Notes under the pieces: model-generated
The model's input: only the letters and a program-made list of their open reading frames with translations
The model's database searches: none
Told to the model about the DNA's origin: nothing
Shown here: positions 43,900 through 54,782 of the stretch, piece by piece
How the letters are laid out: every line of letters starts with the position of its first letter
Position numbering within the stretch: position 1 is the stretch's first letter
Position numbers and translations under genes: made by a program
Source of the DNA: Nemertoderma westbladi
Taxonomy: Eukaryota > Xenacoelomorpha > Nemertodermatida > Nemertodermatidae
Assembly: GCA_032718475.1 (NCBI GenBank)
Contig: JAUCBJ010009106.1
Location: forward strand, 36,232-100,231
DNA length: 64,000 nucleotides
Direction of reading: 5' to 3'

Positions 43900-45285
43900 G
43901 TAAACTTCGGAGCGCGAACTTTGTTCCTAAAATGTGAAAATGCGAATTTTGTTCCAATTCACATCGAACTTTGTTCCGATTTTTGGGAATTTCGTTCCTA
44001 TTTGAGTGAATTTTGTTCCTATGAAATTTAATTAGGCCTACTGGCCTAGTCTGTCTGTCTCGCAGATCTATTGCGAATTTTGTTCCTATGACGGCGAATT
44101 TTGATCCACTCACAATTACAGTAATTGCAGTAGCTAGACTTACGGAAGGCCTAGATGAAAAACAACAGGCATTCTGAAATTAACTTTCCCGCGATTTAAC
44201 ATAATAGTATTTGATTGAATAGGAAACTTTTACTTACTTCGAGAATCATTAACATAAATTATTATAAGTATTATTAGTTAAGTATTTTCAACCCCCTATC
44301 AGTCGGGGAGAAGTTCAAATTTCAACTGAGTTGAAATTTAAAACTTTTTTTTTTAATTCAACTTTTAAGTTGTAAATTCAACTCTAAAATGGCAGGAGGC
44401 GCAGAAGGCCCCCAAGACATCACAGAAGGGGTGTTTTGATTGTTTTTATGGATGTAACTCGAAAAATTAACCCTCATTACCGATGGAATAAAAACTTTCA
44501 CCGTCGGGAATACTTTTTTTTTTAAAACATTTTAAGTGATTAGGCCTATACATTTGCAAATTAGCTGAAATACTACGGGAATTTATTAGATGTATTAAAT
44601 TACCGCTGAATGTCATAATTATTATACAATGGAATACCAGTAATGGATTACAATTCCATGTTTCAGTATTTCCAAAGCTACTCCAAAAGTTGAATTTTAA
44701 ACTCTACTCCAAAAGTTGAATTTTAAAAAATAAAGTTGAAATTTCAACTGAGTTGAAAATAAATTTTTTTTTTTTAATTCAACTTTTAAGTTGTAAATTC
44801 AACTCTAAAATGGCAGGAGGCGCAGAGGCCCCCAAGACGTTGCAGAAGGGGTGTATTCATTGTTTTTATGGATGTAACTCGAAAAATAAATAAATAAGTA
44901 AACATTAATTAATTAATAAATAAATAAACTAATAACTTAGTAATAAATAATCCAATCCACAAACTGAAAGTAACAAAGTTCGCAATAATGGGAACAGAGT
45001 TCGTATTGATAGGAAGAGGAACAAAGTTCGCAATAATGGGAACAGAGTTCGCATTGATAGGAAGAGGAACAAAGTTCGTAATAATGGGAACAGGGTTCGC
45101 ATATTGATAGGAAGAGGAACAAAGTTCGCAATAATTGGAACATAATTATCCTTGAAAATTCGATAGAACATAGTTTGCAAGTAGAGGATCAAAGTTTGCT
45201 ACGCGTTGGAACAAAATTCGCAAAAAACACAATAGGAACAAAATTCGTAAAATAACAATAGGAACAAAATTCGCGCCACCAGTAC
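43900..45285. mobile_element. Inverted structure of GAACAAA(A/G)TTCGC motifs
   Basis: The left side (43903-44113) has six GCGAATTTTGTTCC-like motifs; the right side (44965-45285) has the complementary GGAACAAAGTTCGC motifs, partly in a 48-50-bp tandem array (44960-45150). Between them, a 150-bp block is directly repeated at about 44312-44470 and 44732-44895 (shared CTCTAAAATGGCAGGAGGCG). Looks like a composite foldback element. No coding capacity. Confidence 0.7.
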
Positions 45286-45583
45286 AGTACAGTCAGAAAG
45301 TAGGCCCTACACGACTGCACGAACACGAGTAGGCCTACAGCAATAACACTAACTTCAGAACTTATTTACTACCGGTATATTGTTCTATTATTTTGCAATT
45401 TGTTAGTAATTTACTACCCCCCATACATTTAAAAAGTGAGATGTCGCTCTCTACTAGGTCTTGAATGTTGGATGAAGAAATTGGTCATGTTTAGAAGTCA
45501 ATCAGTTAATTAGGGGGGGGGGGGGGGACTTAGAATTGAAATTTATGTTACAGAAGCCATCTACCAATTATTTTTTGGCCATT

Positions 45584-47175
45584 TTATGTCTTAGTCACAA
45601 AAAATGAAAAAAAAATTGTGTAGGAATATTTTTCAGGGTCCCTACCTACCGTTTTTTTGAGATGACTTTTCATCGTAAAAGTATAAATGCCACTTTTAGA
45701 CATTTTTCGAAAATCCATGATAATGTTATGTACCTGAACTGGATCTAGTGCTAACTTTTCACTATCCTGTAATGATGAAAGTTTCAATACTGTTCCAGTA
45801 TCAGCTTCTGAAGAAGGCCCAAATCCAAAAATCGCTCCCTTTTGATGTGAAAACCCTTCAGCAAACGATTTTAACAGAATTGCAGTGAGTTTCTCAATCC
45901 CATTTGGATATTCAATTAAAATGTTCGACAGAGATAAAAGGAGGTCTGGGTTTGATTTGGATGAGATGTACATGGATGGAGAGATAAAGGTACATACATA
46001 CCTGCTCCAGTTGGAGGAATTTGATAGGTTCTATACTATTCATGTCTTTATACAGCTTAGGGATTGTCGATTCCAAGGTTTAGCAGAATAGTCTCTATTT
46101 ATAAATGAAGATAAACATTTAATTGCTTTAACAATAAAAGATTCATTTTTAAACTCTACATCAACTAGAAAACTATCTGCAATTTTCTTCTTACCAATGC
46201 AGTCATGTATTTGTTGAAACAATGTTTTGAACTTAGTTTGAAGCATCATGAGAGGATGCATGTTACAAAGAATGGTTTTCGGAATGTAAGAGACATTTAA
46301 TTCTTCACTGACCTTTTCAATTACATCTAGATTATGTAATGTGCTATCCGTCATTACAAAGGAGATTCGCTTTAATATGTCCTGTTCAGAATATCTATGC
46401 CCACTGCTGCTGAAAGTATCGTTAGTGTCATAATTTCTAATTCTTTTAAGCTATCCCTGGTTTCAGTCACAATACTACAAGTTGGCAAAGACCTCTGTAT
46501 TCCATTAAGTGTAAGGGGCTGCACAATATATTTGCCCACACCACTCATTGCTGATCCATCATTTGAATATACAATAGTAGGAGCACTATATGGCTGCATG
46601 ATCTCCTCAACAATTGCGCATAGTGCCATGGCTTCCACATAAGGTTCATTAACTCTGACAATTTTCGAGGAAGGCAAAGTGTTGATATCATCATAGGAGG
46701 GTTCTGAGTTGCTAAACACTTTCCATGGCCCATACGTTTTTCTCCCAAAGAGTTCATTAGCTACTAGAACAATGGATCCTTCAACTTGTGTTTGCGACAT
46801 ATGTAGCTAAGATTTGAGTCTATACATAAGCATATAAATTTCTGGCTTAACTGCTCGCTCACTAATCCTTATATGTCTATAGATATGAGGCACTGGATCA
46901 TCTTGGTGTGAGATGGACTCCACAAAGTTGTATCGTGGCTCACCCCGTGCCTGAAGTAGCTCAATGACTTTGTCAATGACTTTCTCTGCTGGCTCTGTAT
47001 AACAATAGTCAGGATCATGAAGCTCATTACCTGAAATTTCACCTGAGATCTCATCAATTCTTTCTAGAGATGCACTGTCACCTTGGGACTTCATTAATGA
47101 CTTAGCAAGACTCTCTTGACGTTTCAACTTCCGCTTATTTGATATGGACCAAGCTTTGTCTGCAAAGGTGGTACA
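45584..47175 (-). pseudogene. Broken coding sequence of unknown family, 3' part
   Basis: Four minus-strand frames follow one another: 47127-46807, 46800-46372, 46354-46040 and 45973-45584. The first two are in the same frame, separated by one TAG; then a one-base shift near 46390 leads into DILKRISFVMTDSTLHN. The product looks like real protein (VEGSIVLVANELFGRK, then YSNDGSAMSGVGKY, then HQKGAIFGFGPSSE) of a type I believe is multicopy in marine invertebrates, perhaps transposon-encoded. I cannot name the family. The upstream part continues at 59269 beyond the LTR element. Confidence 0.65.
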
Positions 47176-47180
47176 GTATC

Positions 47181-48443
47181 TGTACGCGCTTTTGAAGACC
47201 TTTAGCAGTTTAACCCGCCAAAATTTATATGTCTTTTGGTTTATAAATATACTTTAGAAGATGACAAATATTTAATACCAATAAACACAACATTAGCAGA
47301 AGCCAGCCTAGTGCGCGTCCATTCACCCGCTGGATAATCCCGGGAGACTGGATTCTGAGGGCTTAAATTATTATTGCAGTGAAGCTTACTGTATTGTATT
47401 ATTCGATTGATCGTTAATAATTAATTTCTGACTAATATTATTCACTTTCGGGAAATATTAACAGTTCCTTTAGGACGTGGCGCTCTATCTAAGTAAACCG
47501 AGATATGACTTATACTAATCACAACGGTAAGTCGGTAAGGCTTAAGATTCACGTATGAGGCGCATTCTTTAGGAAATGCTTAGTTATCAATCACAATCAT
47601 GCACACTACCGGTAACACACAATACTGCTCACTAATTTGCCGACCGTCAATGAATTTTATCATATATAGAGAGAACAGCAACGGACCAATGTAGTGCTTA
47701 TCAAATAGCATTAAATTCACTACAAACCACAATAATATAAGTCGCAATCGCTATATATAACCCGTCTCTCTAACCTGTAGTGTATCAAGAAAATTGGGAA
47801 ATTTGGGTTCTTTATATATGTTCTCCAAATAATATTAAACCAAAACACAACAGTAAACAGCATTAGGACGGTAAGTTAAGATATGATATGACAAGATGTG
47901 AACAAAGTATTGTTATGCATTGATATGAATCGATAACAGTCATACGCTCTATAATTTAAGCCTACTAATGTTTCTTCTAAAGTATGAAAACGAATTGACT
48001 CTAGAGCCGTTGTTCCTGGCCTAGATAGCAATAACACAAAGTATCAAGAAAAAACTGTAAGACTGAACACACTCCTTATGATCGACCGAAAAGCTACACG
48101 TCGACAGGAAAAATCGCTCTGATTGGCTCAAGCCAAACAAAGAACCATGCGTCCAATGGCTGTTTCCATGTCAGCAACCAGCTGTTAGATGTCGTAATAT
48201 GAATCATCACGGCTAAGCTATGAAAGGTATTTGCCGCATTGCAGGTTTTTTGTCTTACCATGTCCGCTAAAACACGTATATAGCAGAATGACTTTTATGT
48301 CCGTTAAAACACCTGTAACGGTACCTTGAGGGCGAGGGGAATATATATACAGTTAGAGAACCCTTTTTAGAGTATTCCAGCGCCTGGGGGGAAACTGGAT
48401 TGCGAAGCAAAGGGGCCAGTTATATCCCACAGAAGCTTTTACA
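47181..48443 (-). repeat. 3' LTR of the BEL-like element
   Basis: 1263 bp, identical to 58002-59263 apart from one extra C near 48261. Preceded on the sense side by a purine run GGGAGCGG (48444-48451), the likely polypurine tract. Confidence 0.96.
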
Positions 48444-48451
48444 CCGCTCCC
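48444..48451 (-). promoter_or_regulatory. Polypurine tract
   Basis: GGGAGCGG on the sense strand, immediately before the 3' LTR. This is the usual place for the plus-strand primer of LTR elements. Confidence 0.6.
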
Positions 48452-48521
48452 AGAAAATGGGATTTGAGTCTATAAAATATACAAAATCACAGTTTCTAAT
48501 ATACGTAAATACTCTAAACAG

Positions 48522-49415
48522 TTAGTCTTTCTTGCGCGGACGGCGTTTACGCAGTTTCTTAAAGCTAGCAAGAGTCCTTTTCTCTTTGGGGCGAGCCACT
48601 TCACAAGGAGGGCTATAACTCCTGGGTGAAGGGTGCAATATGATTGCATCAGAGGGTGTAGGATTATGGTCGGTGTATCCGCCAGTCGAAGTACCGGGTT
48701 GATTGACATCAACGTCAGGTGAGAGGGGTCTAACGGCTTTGAGAGCTCGTTTCAAGACAGCCGCTCTTACGGGTCCTTTACGAGTGGTCTGAACGAGGGC
48801 CGTGGGTGGACCATAGGCAGTTAGAAACTTCCGGGGTTTAATGATCCTTTCCAACTCGCGTTCGCGGGCTCGGTATTCGTAAGGCCGTCGATATACTTCC
48901 TGTAACTCAGGGTGTGAGTTAACAAACAAGTCTCCATAGTCCGGATCCTGACGGATATAATTGATTAAGTTATAGGAATGAAGGTCGCTAGGATTAACAC
49001 TCCTGAGAAATTTGCGTACGAATTTAGTTGAAATACATTCTCCGACGCGCTTCAGTAGCTCGTAACTTGATATGCGTGATTTCTGTTCAACAGAAGCGAA
49101 TAGATAAGGATGGAACGCATAAACTCCTTCGTAAGCGCGTCCGGGATAATAGCGATGGCGCGAATCACAATGTAAATCAGCGTTCGCTTCCCAAGCTCTG
49201 ATGTAACGCAGTGTGATCATTTCATCTACGCTTTCCAAATCGTGATTAAAAGGGCAGTCAAAACTAGCATGTCCCTTTAGTTGACAATGGTGACATTGAG
49301 TCATAAATTGAGGGCAAACCGCAAAGATATGCAGGTTATTGAGTCTGCAATATGCGCAATAAATTTCCATAGTCGGTTGTTCTTGGAAATAGAAACAGCG
49401 GACGTTTGTGTCCAT
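48522..49415 (-). CDS. Zinc-knuckle ORF in env position of BEL-like element
   Basis: 297 codons from the ATG. Cys/His clusters near the N terminus: CAYCRLNNLHIFAVC and CHHCQLKGHASFDC (the latter fits C-x2-C-x4-H-x4-C). A further CRLC block lies about 15 codons upstream of the ATG in the same open frame, which extends back to about 49520. The middle region is charged with many Tyr and Arg; the C terminus is strongly basic (KKLRKRRPRKKD). There is no signal peptide or membrane segment, so it is not an envelope protein. A nucleic-acid-binding accessory role is an inference from the knuckles and the basic tail. Confidence 0.8.
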   Translation of the reverse strand: MDTNVRCFYFQEQPTMEIYCAYCRLNNLHIFAVCPQFMTQCHHCQLKGHASFDCPFNHDLESVDEMITLRYIRAWEANADLHCDSRHRYYPGRAYEGVYAFHPYLFASVEQKSRISSYELLKRVGECISTKFVRKFLRSVNPSDLHSYNLINYIRQDPDYGDLFVNSHPELQEVYRRPYEYRARERELERIIKPRKFLTAYGPPTALVQTTRKGPVRAAVLKRALKAVRPLSPDVDVNQPGTSTGGYTDHNPTPSDAIILHPSPRSYSPPCEVARPKEKRTLASFKKLRKRRPRKKD

Positions 49416-49571
49416 GGGCGTAACATGGTCTCTCGATGCGCATAACCGACAACGTTGCCGAGAAACATAGTTGGCATGGCGATAATCGTACGCAGTGAGA
49501 TATTGTGGACCTTGATACTATTCTAGGATGTAATCATTGTCGCTGTTCCGGGCGCGATAGGCTGAATCTCC

Positions 49572-49754
49572 TCAGATTCTAGGCATATTGGTTCGTCTTC
49601 CCAGTCTGTTACGAATAGAATTTTCGTGATCTATTCTCGGTTTATCGTTACGACGCCGCTGGGTATGATATTTAAATAGAACCATTTCCCTTTCGGTGTC
49701 TACATCGTCCGTATCATGTAAATCGATAGGATGGCCGGTAATTAGGAAGTCCAT
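49572..49754 (-). CDS. Small ORF, 60 aa, in BEL-like element
   Basis: Reads MDFLITGHPIDLHDTDDVDT and then a basic tail with RRR and RNRLGRRT. No family recognised. It lies between the 57-aa ORF and the zinc-knuckle ORF, in another frame. Confidence 0.4.
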   Translation of the reverse strand: MDFLITGHPIDLHDTDDVDTEREMVLFKYHTQRRRNDKPRIDHENSIRNRLGRRTNMPRI

Positions 49755-49796
49755 ATACGTACTATTACGATGCGTATAGCGAGAGGTAAATTTTCG

Positions 49797-49970
49797 CTAG
49801 TCCAATTCACGCGTAAGTTGCTCTTGGGACATCGGCGGTTCAATATAACGACCATCGTCCTCCGTAATGGTTGGATCGGTTTCACCGCGTATCAAGCTAT
49901 CCACAAATGCTGGCAAAGGTAGAGTATATCGCTCCCTGATACCAAGATCATCTTCTATCAACTCCGTCAT
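49797..49970 (-). CDS. Small acidic ORF, 57 aa, in BEL-like element
   Basis: Starts MTELIEDDLGIRERYTLPLP and ends QEQLTRELD with TAG. Acidic and without known motifs. Too short for most ORF calls, but codon composition resembles the neighbouring element ORFs. It may be an exon of a spliced downstream gene together with the next two ORFs. Function unknown. Confidence 0.45.
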   Translation of the reverse strand: MTELIEDDLGIRERYTLPLPAFVDSLIRGETDPTITEDDGRYIEPPMSQEQLTRELD

Positions 49971-51578
49971 ATCTGCTATCTATTATTAATATCGAAATGA
50001 GTTTATGTTTAGGCGAGCGGACGTCGCTGCCTACTTCTCTTTGCCCCCGGACAGTGGGATCCTCAGCGCCGATGTACCGTTGTCGCGGTGTTTACGCCAA
50101 CATGTAGCAACAGTACGACAACGATAACCGGCACAAGTCACTCCACTGTCCGTCCCAAAGGCTTGAATCCACTTTAGGTTCTTTCTATAGGAGAGTTGGG
50201 TTACTTTCACAATTGCGACTAGCTACTGTAAACACACCTTAGCAGTAACATTCACCTACAAACGCACAAATTCCACACAACTGTCACCAATTGTACACAT
50301 ACAGGCCATTTGTCCGTTAGTCAGTGCCTTCCAGAATGTCACGTTATTACTGTGTATCCTTGGATACTAACAGTGTGCTATGTATTCTCTATGCTATGCA
50401 ATGTGTCAAGCTTTCTATTATTCTCTTAACTTGCTTCTAATTCTAGCGTGGGTGTTGCTATGGTGACATTATGGAATGCTAGCGGTAGAATTAGGGTAAT
50501 TCTCATGCATACAGATCTGGGATGCTATTTAATAATAATTCTTTAATTGTCAATATCCTCTTTATGCATGATTTTATTAATTTTATCGGCTATTGACTAT
50601 ATGTTGGAGATTCTCGCACTCTAATACACTCAATAGGATGAATCTCCGCTCCCATGATCTATTAATTAATGGAATTTTGGGAATGTTATAAATTGCACAA
50701 AACGACAATTTATGAAATTCATTTAAAATATGAATTTAAATTTATTCCCGTGAATTTTATTATTTGATGTTAAAATTGACACAATTTGATTCCAGAGCAG
50801 GTCTGGGGACATAGGATCCTTAATTCTATGAAATTTGTCTTTTAAGAGTATCGGTAAGTGCTACGATATCTTAATCGACTAGAATTGTTAACGGATCTGA
50901 ATTTTACAGATTTTACTAAATATTAAATTAATATTTAAGATGGGCACCGATTTATTCCAGAACTTGTCTGGGGACGTTAACCATTGATTCTAGAATTTGT
51001 CTTTCAAGTATATCGGTGGGTGCCGCGATATCTTAATCGACTAGAATTACAGATGGTCAAAAAGTTTAACAGATTTATTTGCGTTTTACGCTACTGTTAG
51101 AGGGACATCACGCTACTATATGTATTATTTAATATAAGGTAGAAGAGCAATATCGCACGAAGCAATGTCAGTGTGAAGAGGCAAGTCGTTTCCAAGGTCT
51201 ACCCAGAGCTTGGTTTAGCCGAGACACGAGGATCTGAACTTTGCATTCCTAATACTCTGCCTACCAATAATACTTGAATATAGTAGTGGCTTTATTGTAC
51301 TTTAATAAGTACGGACGTTTCATCTTACTGTAGTCACGTATTTATAATATGATACGGACAGTAAGGAAAGAGAAAAATAATTATTTCTTGCCGTCGCACT
51401 AAATATATTATAAGTAATTACGTACGTAATAAACACTAATATATTGCACTAATCTACTAAATAATCACTAAAATAACATTCTACTAAATAAAATTAAAGA
51501 AAACGATTATAATAAAATTACATAATAATACATACACAAATATAAAATGATATAGTCACACGCCCACTCCATATGTTA
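49971..51578. other. Non-coding gap in the BEL-like element
   Basis: No ORF above 60 codons and no recognisable integrase relic. Apart from the 165-bp duplication it is AT-rich. Confidence 0.6.
50785..51055 (-). repeat. 165-bp tandem duplication, non-coding BEL interior
   Basis: Two copies about 165 bp apart share GTCTGGGGAC, then AATTTGTCTTT and CGATATCTTAATCGACTAGA. They lie in the 1.6-kb non-coding gap (49971-51578) where integrase would be expected. Confidence 0.8.
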
Positions 51579-54500
51579 TTACGTTATGGAGTCCCTAGAT
51601 ATTTGTCGGATTAGGGAAGTGGTCGTAGGAAGAGTATCTTGCCTTCCATAGTTTCCGGACAGTTTTCGGTCTCTTTCCAGTAAACATAAACGACCAGCTG
51701 GGCGATTGAGTTGTTGTATTATTTTCTCCGCTCCCTTGGCCTGTCTAATCTCCGCCGGGGTAAGATGAGGAGGCCATTCTTCTTCTTCTTTACTTAAGAA
51801 GTCGGATCCACCTAACCAGCCTGGAGTATCTATCAGTTCTTGAGGAGTTGCTCCTCTGGAAGCGATGTCAGCTGGATTAATCGTCCCAAGGCAATGTCTC
51901 CATTGATCTACATTGGAGTTAATATCGTCATTATCTGAGGAGTATGGTGTTCCCTCAGTTGGGTCGTCCACCTCACTGCTCTCCACTTCCCATTCCTTTA
52001 CTTGGTATACCTGTTGTTGAGGTAATCTCTCTTTGAGAGTTCTACGGGAAGGGCCAGTGAAGTACCAACCTACTCTAGTTCTTACCGCATAGGTTTGTAG
52101 TGGCTGCGGTTGGGCAGGCCGTTTCTCCAATGTCTCGAGCGCCTCATGCGCGTTTTGGCCGATGAGTATTTGCACTCCAGGATAATCTGTCTGGAATCGA
52201 GGTATCTTAAGATGTTGGATGCTCTCATCCTCGTCCCAATTATAAGGGTCTGCTTGGGTAGTAGCGAAGTTCTTTATAGCCACCATTTTTACTGACCTTA
52301 TACTTTGTGCTCCTAATTTATCCTGGGGGGTGGACAACGCACCTACATAGTAGTCTGCCGTTAGGGTAGATTTCCAAACCTGCATAATTCCTGACATATT
52401 TAATTTAGTCCGGAATTTGGGTTGTCCAGCAAAGATATCTTCGGCTAGTTCTTGATCGATGAATGTTCCTGTTCTGCCGGAGTCAAGGAGGGCGTTCACT
52501 ATGTAACTTTTGTTGGGACCGTGAACTCTTACCTGCACTACAGGAAATTCTCTGATTCCTACGTTGGAAGTTGGAGCTTTCCAAGATGGTTGTCTGGCAA
52601 AAGTAGTTGGGGGGAACTCATTGTCGGTGTCCTTTTCGTAAGTAAGTGCTCGATACACTGAGGTATTTATTAGGTAACAGGATTCGTTGGCGTCGGAGAA
52701 TTCGTCAGTATAGAATCCTTCCATCTCAGACTCTTGATCAGTGTCATTTACATCACTGAATTGGACATGTAGTTCGGGCTCACTTACCTGACTCGGGTTG
52801 TCTCGTTCGAACTCACTGTGTAACAAGATGTGATGTTTCGCGCCACACTTTGCACACTTTACGTCGGAGTAACAGGTTCGCCGTTGGTGTCCTGATCTGA
52901 GGCAATTATAGCATAACCGCTTATTCCACAGGACTGTACGTCTGTCTACAGGGGATTTCTTTAGAAATTCAGCACACGCACTCAAACGGTGGGGCCCGTC
53001 GCACAGCGCACATTTTGGTTTGATGTCACTCACCTTACCTTGGATAACGTTATGCACTCTCATTCTTTCTTCGGGCTTTCTTCCGTGAATTCTCTTAGGA
53101 GACGTAGGAGGAGTTGTTGTTACCTGTTCTCTCCTGTCACTGATTCGAGACTTGTATTTACTTACATCTTTATAGGTCTTGTTGTCATAGTAAGATTTTG
53201 CTGTGTCTTTCCCGCTGTCCTCTTCTTGAGAAGCTTGGCTTTCGCCGTCGTCAGTGTAACACACCGGTGTTACTCTTCTCCTAGAAGCAGGTTTCTCACT
53301 TACCTTATTTTCCGATGTTTTCTCTCTGGACTGCTTGATGAGTTGTAGTTTTACTTCACCATCTAAGAAGGACATGAGATCAGTCATGGTAGGGCTTCGT
53401 CGTTGTTGTTCATTCATGTACAACACTTTCTTGTCCCAACGTGTACATACTCCACCCTTGGGTAAAGTAGAGACTACTGCTCCAATAACCATGGAACTCT
53501 GATATTCATGAGACTTACCTAACCAGTCCAATTGTCTACAGATTTCCTGAATTTCATCGGAAAACTCTATAATCCCGCTACTAAGGAAGTGTCGGGGGGT
53601 TACTAATTTTGCATACAAATACTTAGCTATGTTATCTTTGTTACCATACCTGATGTTTAATGTATCCCAAACTTGTCTTAATCCATCTGGATGTCCAATA
53701 AACTTTAACGCCATTAACCTGGGAGGTCCTTCCAAGCACTTGATGAGGAACCTAAGTTTCTCTCCGTTAGATAGTACAGAGTTTTGTATGCTATCTTTGT
53801 AATATTCATTGAAAGGTAGCCATTTCATCTCATCTCCATTGAATTTAACGATCTCTCCCACTTTGACCGCTTGGCGGGCTTCTGTTCTAGCCATCTGACG
53901 CGTAAAGCTTTCTTGGGCCATCTTGTTATTTAATATCGAATTATCGTTATATAAATTTCTCGGATCATTATCAGGTCTATAGGGAACATCATTAACAACA
54001 GGTCTATAATCACCCTTAATAGGGTTTGCTATAGGGGTTTCTACTTCACTATCAGTATAGATGCGTGTAGGCTCCACACCTTGCGCATGTAATACTTCAG
54101 ACCTAACAGGTTGACACAATGTTACAGGGGGTATGAGTATACCCTTTGGTATGTTGACTAATTTGTCGCGTTCTAGCGCGATACTTTGCTGCACTTCTTG
54201 CAATTCGGCCCTACCTTCCCTTACTGTTCCCTTAAATTGGTGGACAGTCTCCTGCATCTGTACGAGCAGGAGATTCATCCCCCGCCGTCCCTCCTCTACC
54301 CACTCAACCGCCGAAGCGGGAGTCGCCAACATTGTAGCGGGCTGACGCGGGACAACGGGAGACAAATCTTTGATTTCTCTCTCGGCGTCCAGGACAGGGA
54401 GGTTCTCATGGACTGTTCTACCGGGTACAGGCAGTGTAGTACTGTGTAGAGGGAATTTAGAGTTAAGCTCTGGAAGTACAGGGGTCTTTAGCACAGGAGT

Positions 54501-54782
54501 GGCTTTGGGAACGACAGGCCTAATTATTTCAGGCTCATCAACTATTGTAGGGAGTCTTGTGACCTGAATAATTTGTTCTGTGGGTTCTGTACTACCTAAG
54601 TCTGTGCTAGCTAGTTGTCTTCTGACAGCTGGGGGCAAATCAGGCAGTTTATGACGGTGAGATGTTTTTCTACGCCTGCTTAGACGAGATCTATTTCCTC
54701 CGCCTTCAGGATCGGTGGTTTCGCTTTCCTCCGATGATGTGTATCCCTGGCGTTTTGGAGTAGATCGTCTCATCCTCTGCAT
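51579..54782 (-). CDS. BEL-like element Gag-protease ORF, RT and integrase missing
   Basis: 1067 codons. A low-complexity N-terminal region is followed by a DUF1759-type Gag domain from about residue 300 (GDEMKWLPFNEYY). Zinc-knuckle motifs lie near 590-660 (CYNCLRSGHQRRTC, C-x2-C-x4-H-x4-C; then CAKCGAKHH). An aspartyl protease of the A16/A17 type has LLDSGRTGTFI near 762. After GWYFTGPSRR (about 900) the frame passes, through an acidic linker, straight into NPADIASRG and the WP-containing segment that normally follow the RT and RNase H. The RT palm motif is absent, as is any HHCC integrase. The ORF itself has no stop or shift. It represents a deletion derivative with a conserved structural half. 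Confidence 0.9.
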   Translation of the reverse strand: MQRMRRSTPKRQGYTSSEESETTDPEGGGNRSRLSRRRKTSHRHKLPDLPPAVRRQLASTDLGSTEPTEQIIQVTRLPTIVDEPEIIRPVVPKATPVLKTPVLPELNSKFPLHSTTLPVPGRTVHENLPVLDAEREIKDLSPVVPRQPATMLATPASAVEWVEEGRRGMNLLLVQMQETVHQFKGTVREGRAELQEVQQSIALERDKLVNIPKGILIPPVTLCQPVRSEVLHAQGVEPTRIYTDSEVETPIANPIKGDYRPVVNDVPYRPDNDPRNLYNDNSILNNKMAQESFTRQMARTEARQAVKVGEIVKFNGDEMKWLPFNEYYKDSIQNSVLSNGEKLRFLIKCLEGPPRLMALKFIGHPDGLRQVWDTLNIRYGNKDNIAKYLYAKLVTPRHFLSSGIIEFSDEIQEICRQLDWLGKSHEYQSSMVIGAVVSTLPKGGVCTRWDKKVLYMNEQQRRSPTMTDLMSFLDGEVKLQLIKQSREKTSENKVSEKPASRRRVTPVCYTDDGESQASQEEDSGKDTAKSYYDNKTYKDVSKYKSRISDRREQVTTTPPTSPKRIHGRKPEERMRVHNVIQGKVSDIKPKCALCDGPHRLSACAEFLKKSPVDRRTVLWNKRLCYNCLRSGHQRRTCYSDVKCAKCGAKHHILLHSEFERDNPSQVSEPELHVQFSDVNDTDQESEMEGFYTDEFSDANESCYLINTSVYRALTYEKDTDNEFPPTTFARQPSWKAPTSNVGIREFPVVQVRVHGPNKSYIVNALLDSGRTGTFIDQELAEDIFAGQPKFRTKLNMSGIMQVWKSTLTADYYVGALSTPQDKLGAQSIRSVKMVAIKNFATTQADPYNWDEDESIQHLKIPRFQTDYPGVQILIGQNAHEALETLEKRPAQPQPLQTYAVRTRVGWYFTGPSRRTLKERLPQQQVYQVKEWEVESSEVDDPTEGTPYSSDNDDINSNVDQWRHCLGTINPADIASRGATPQELIDTPGWLGGSDFLSKEEEEWPPHLTPAEIRQAKGAEKIIQQLNRPAGRLCLLERDRKLSGNYGRQDTLPTTTSLIRQISRDSIT

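Noticed and set aside
48522-49415. Envelope gene for the LTR element
   Set aside because: No signal peptide, membrane segment or glycosylation pattern; the protein is basic with zinc knuckles.
52989-53348. Plus-strand ORF of 119 codons rich in Phe/Val/Arg
   Set aside because: Antisense shadow of the Gag-protease ORF.
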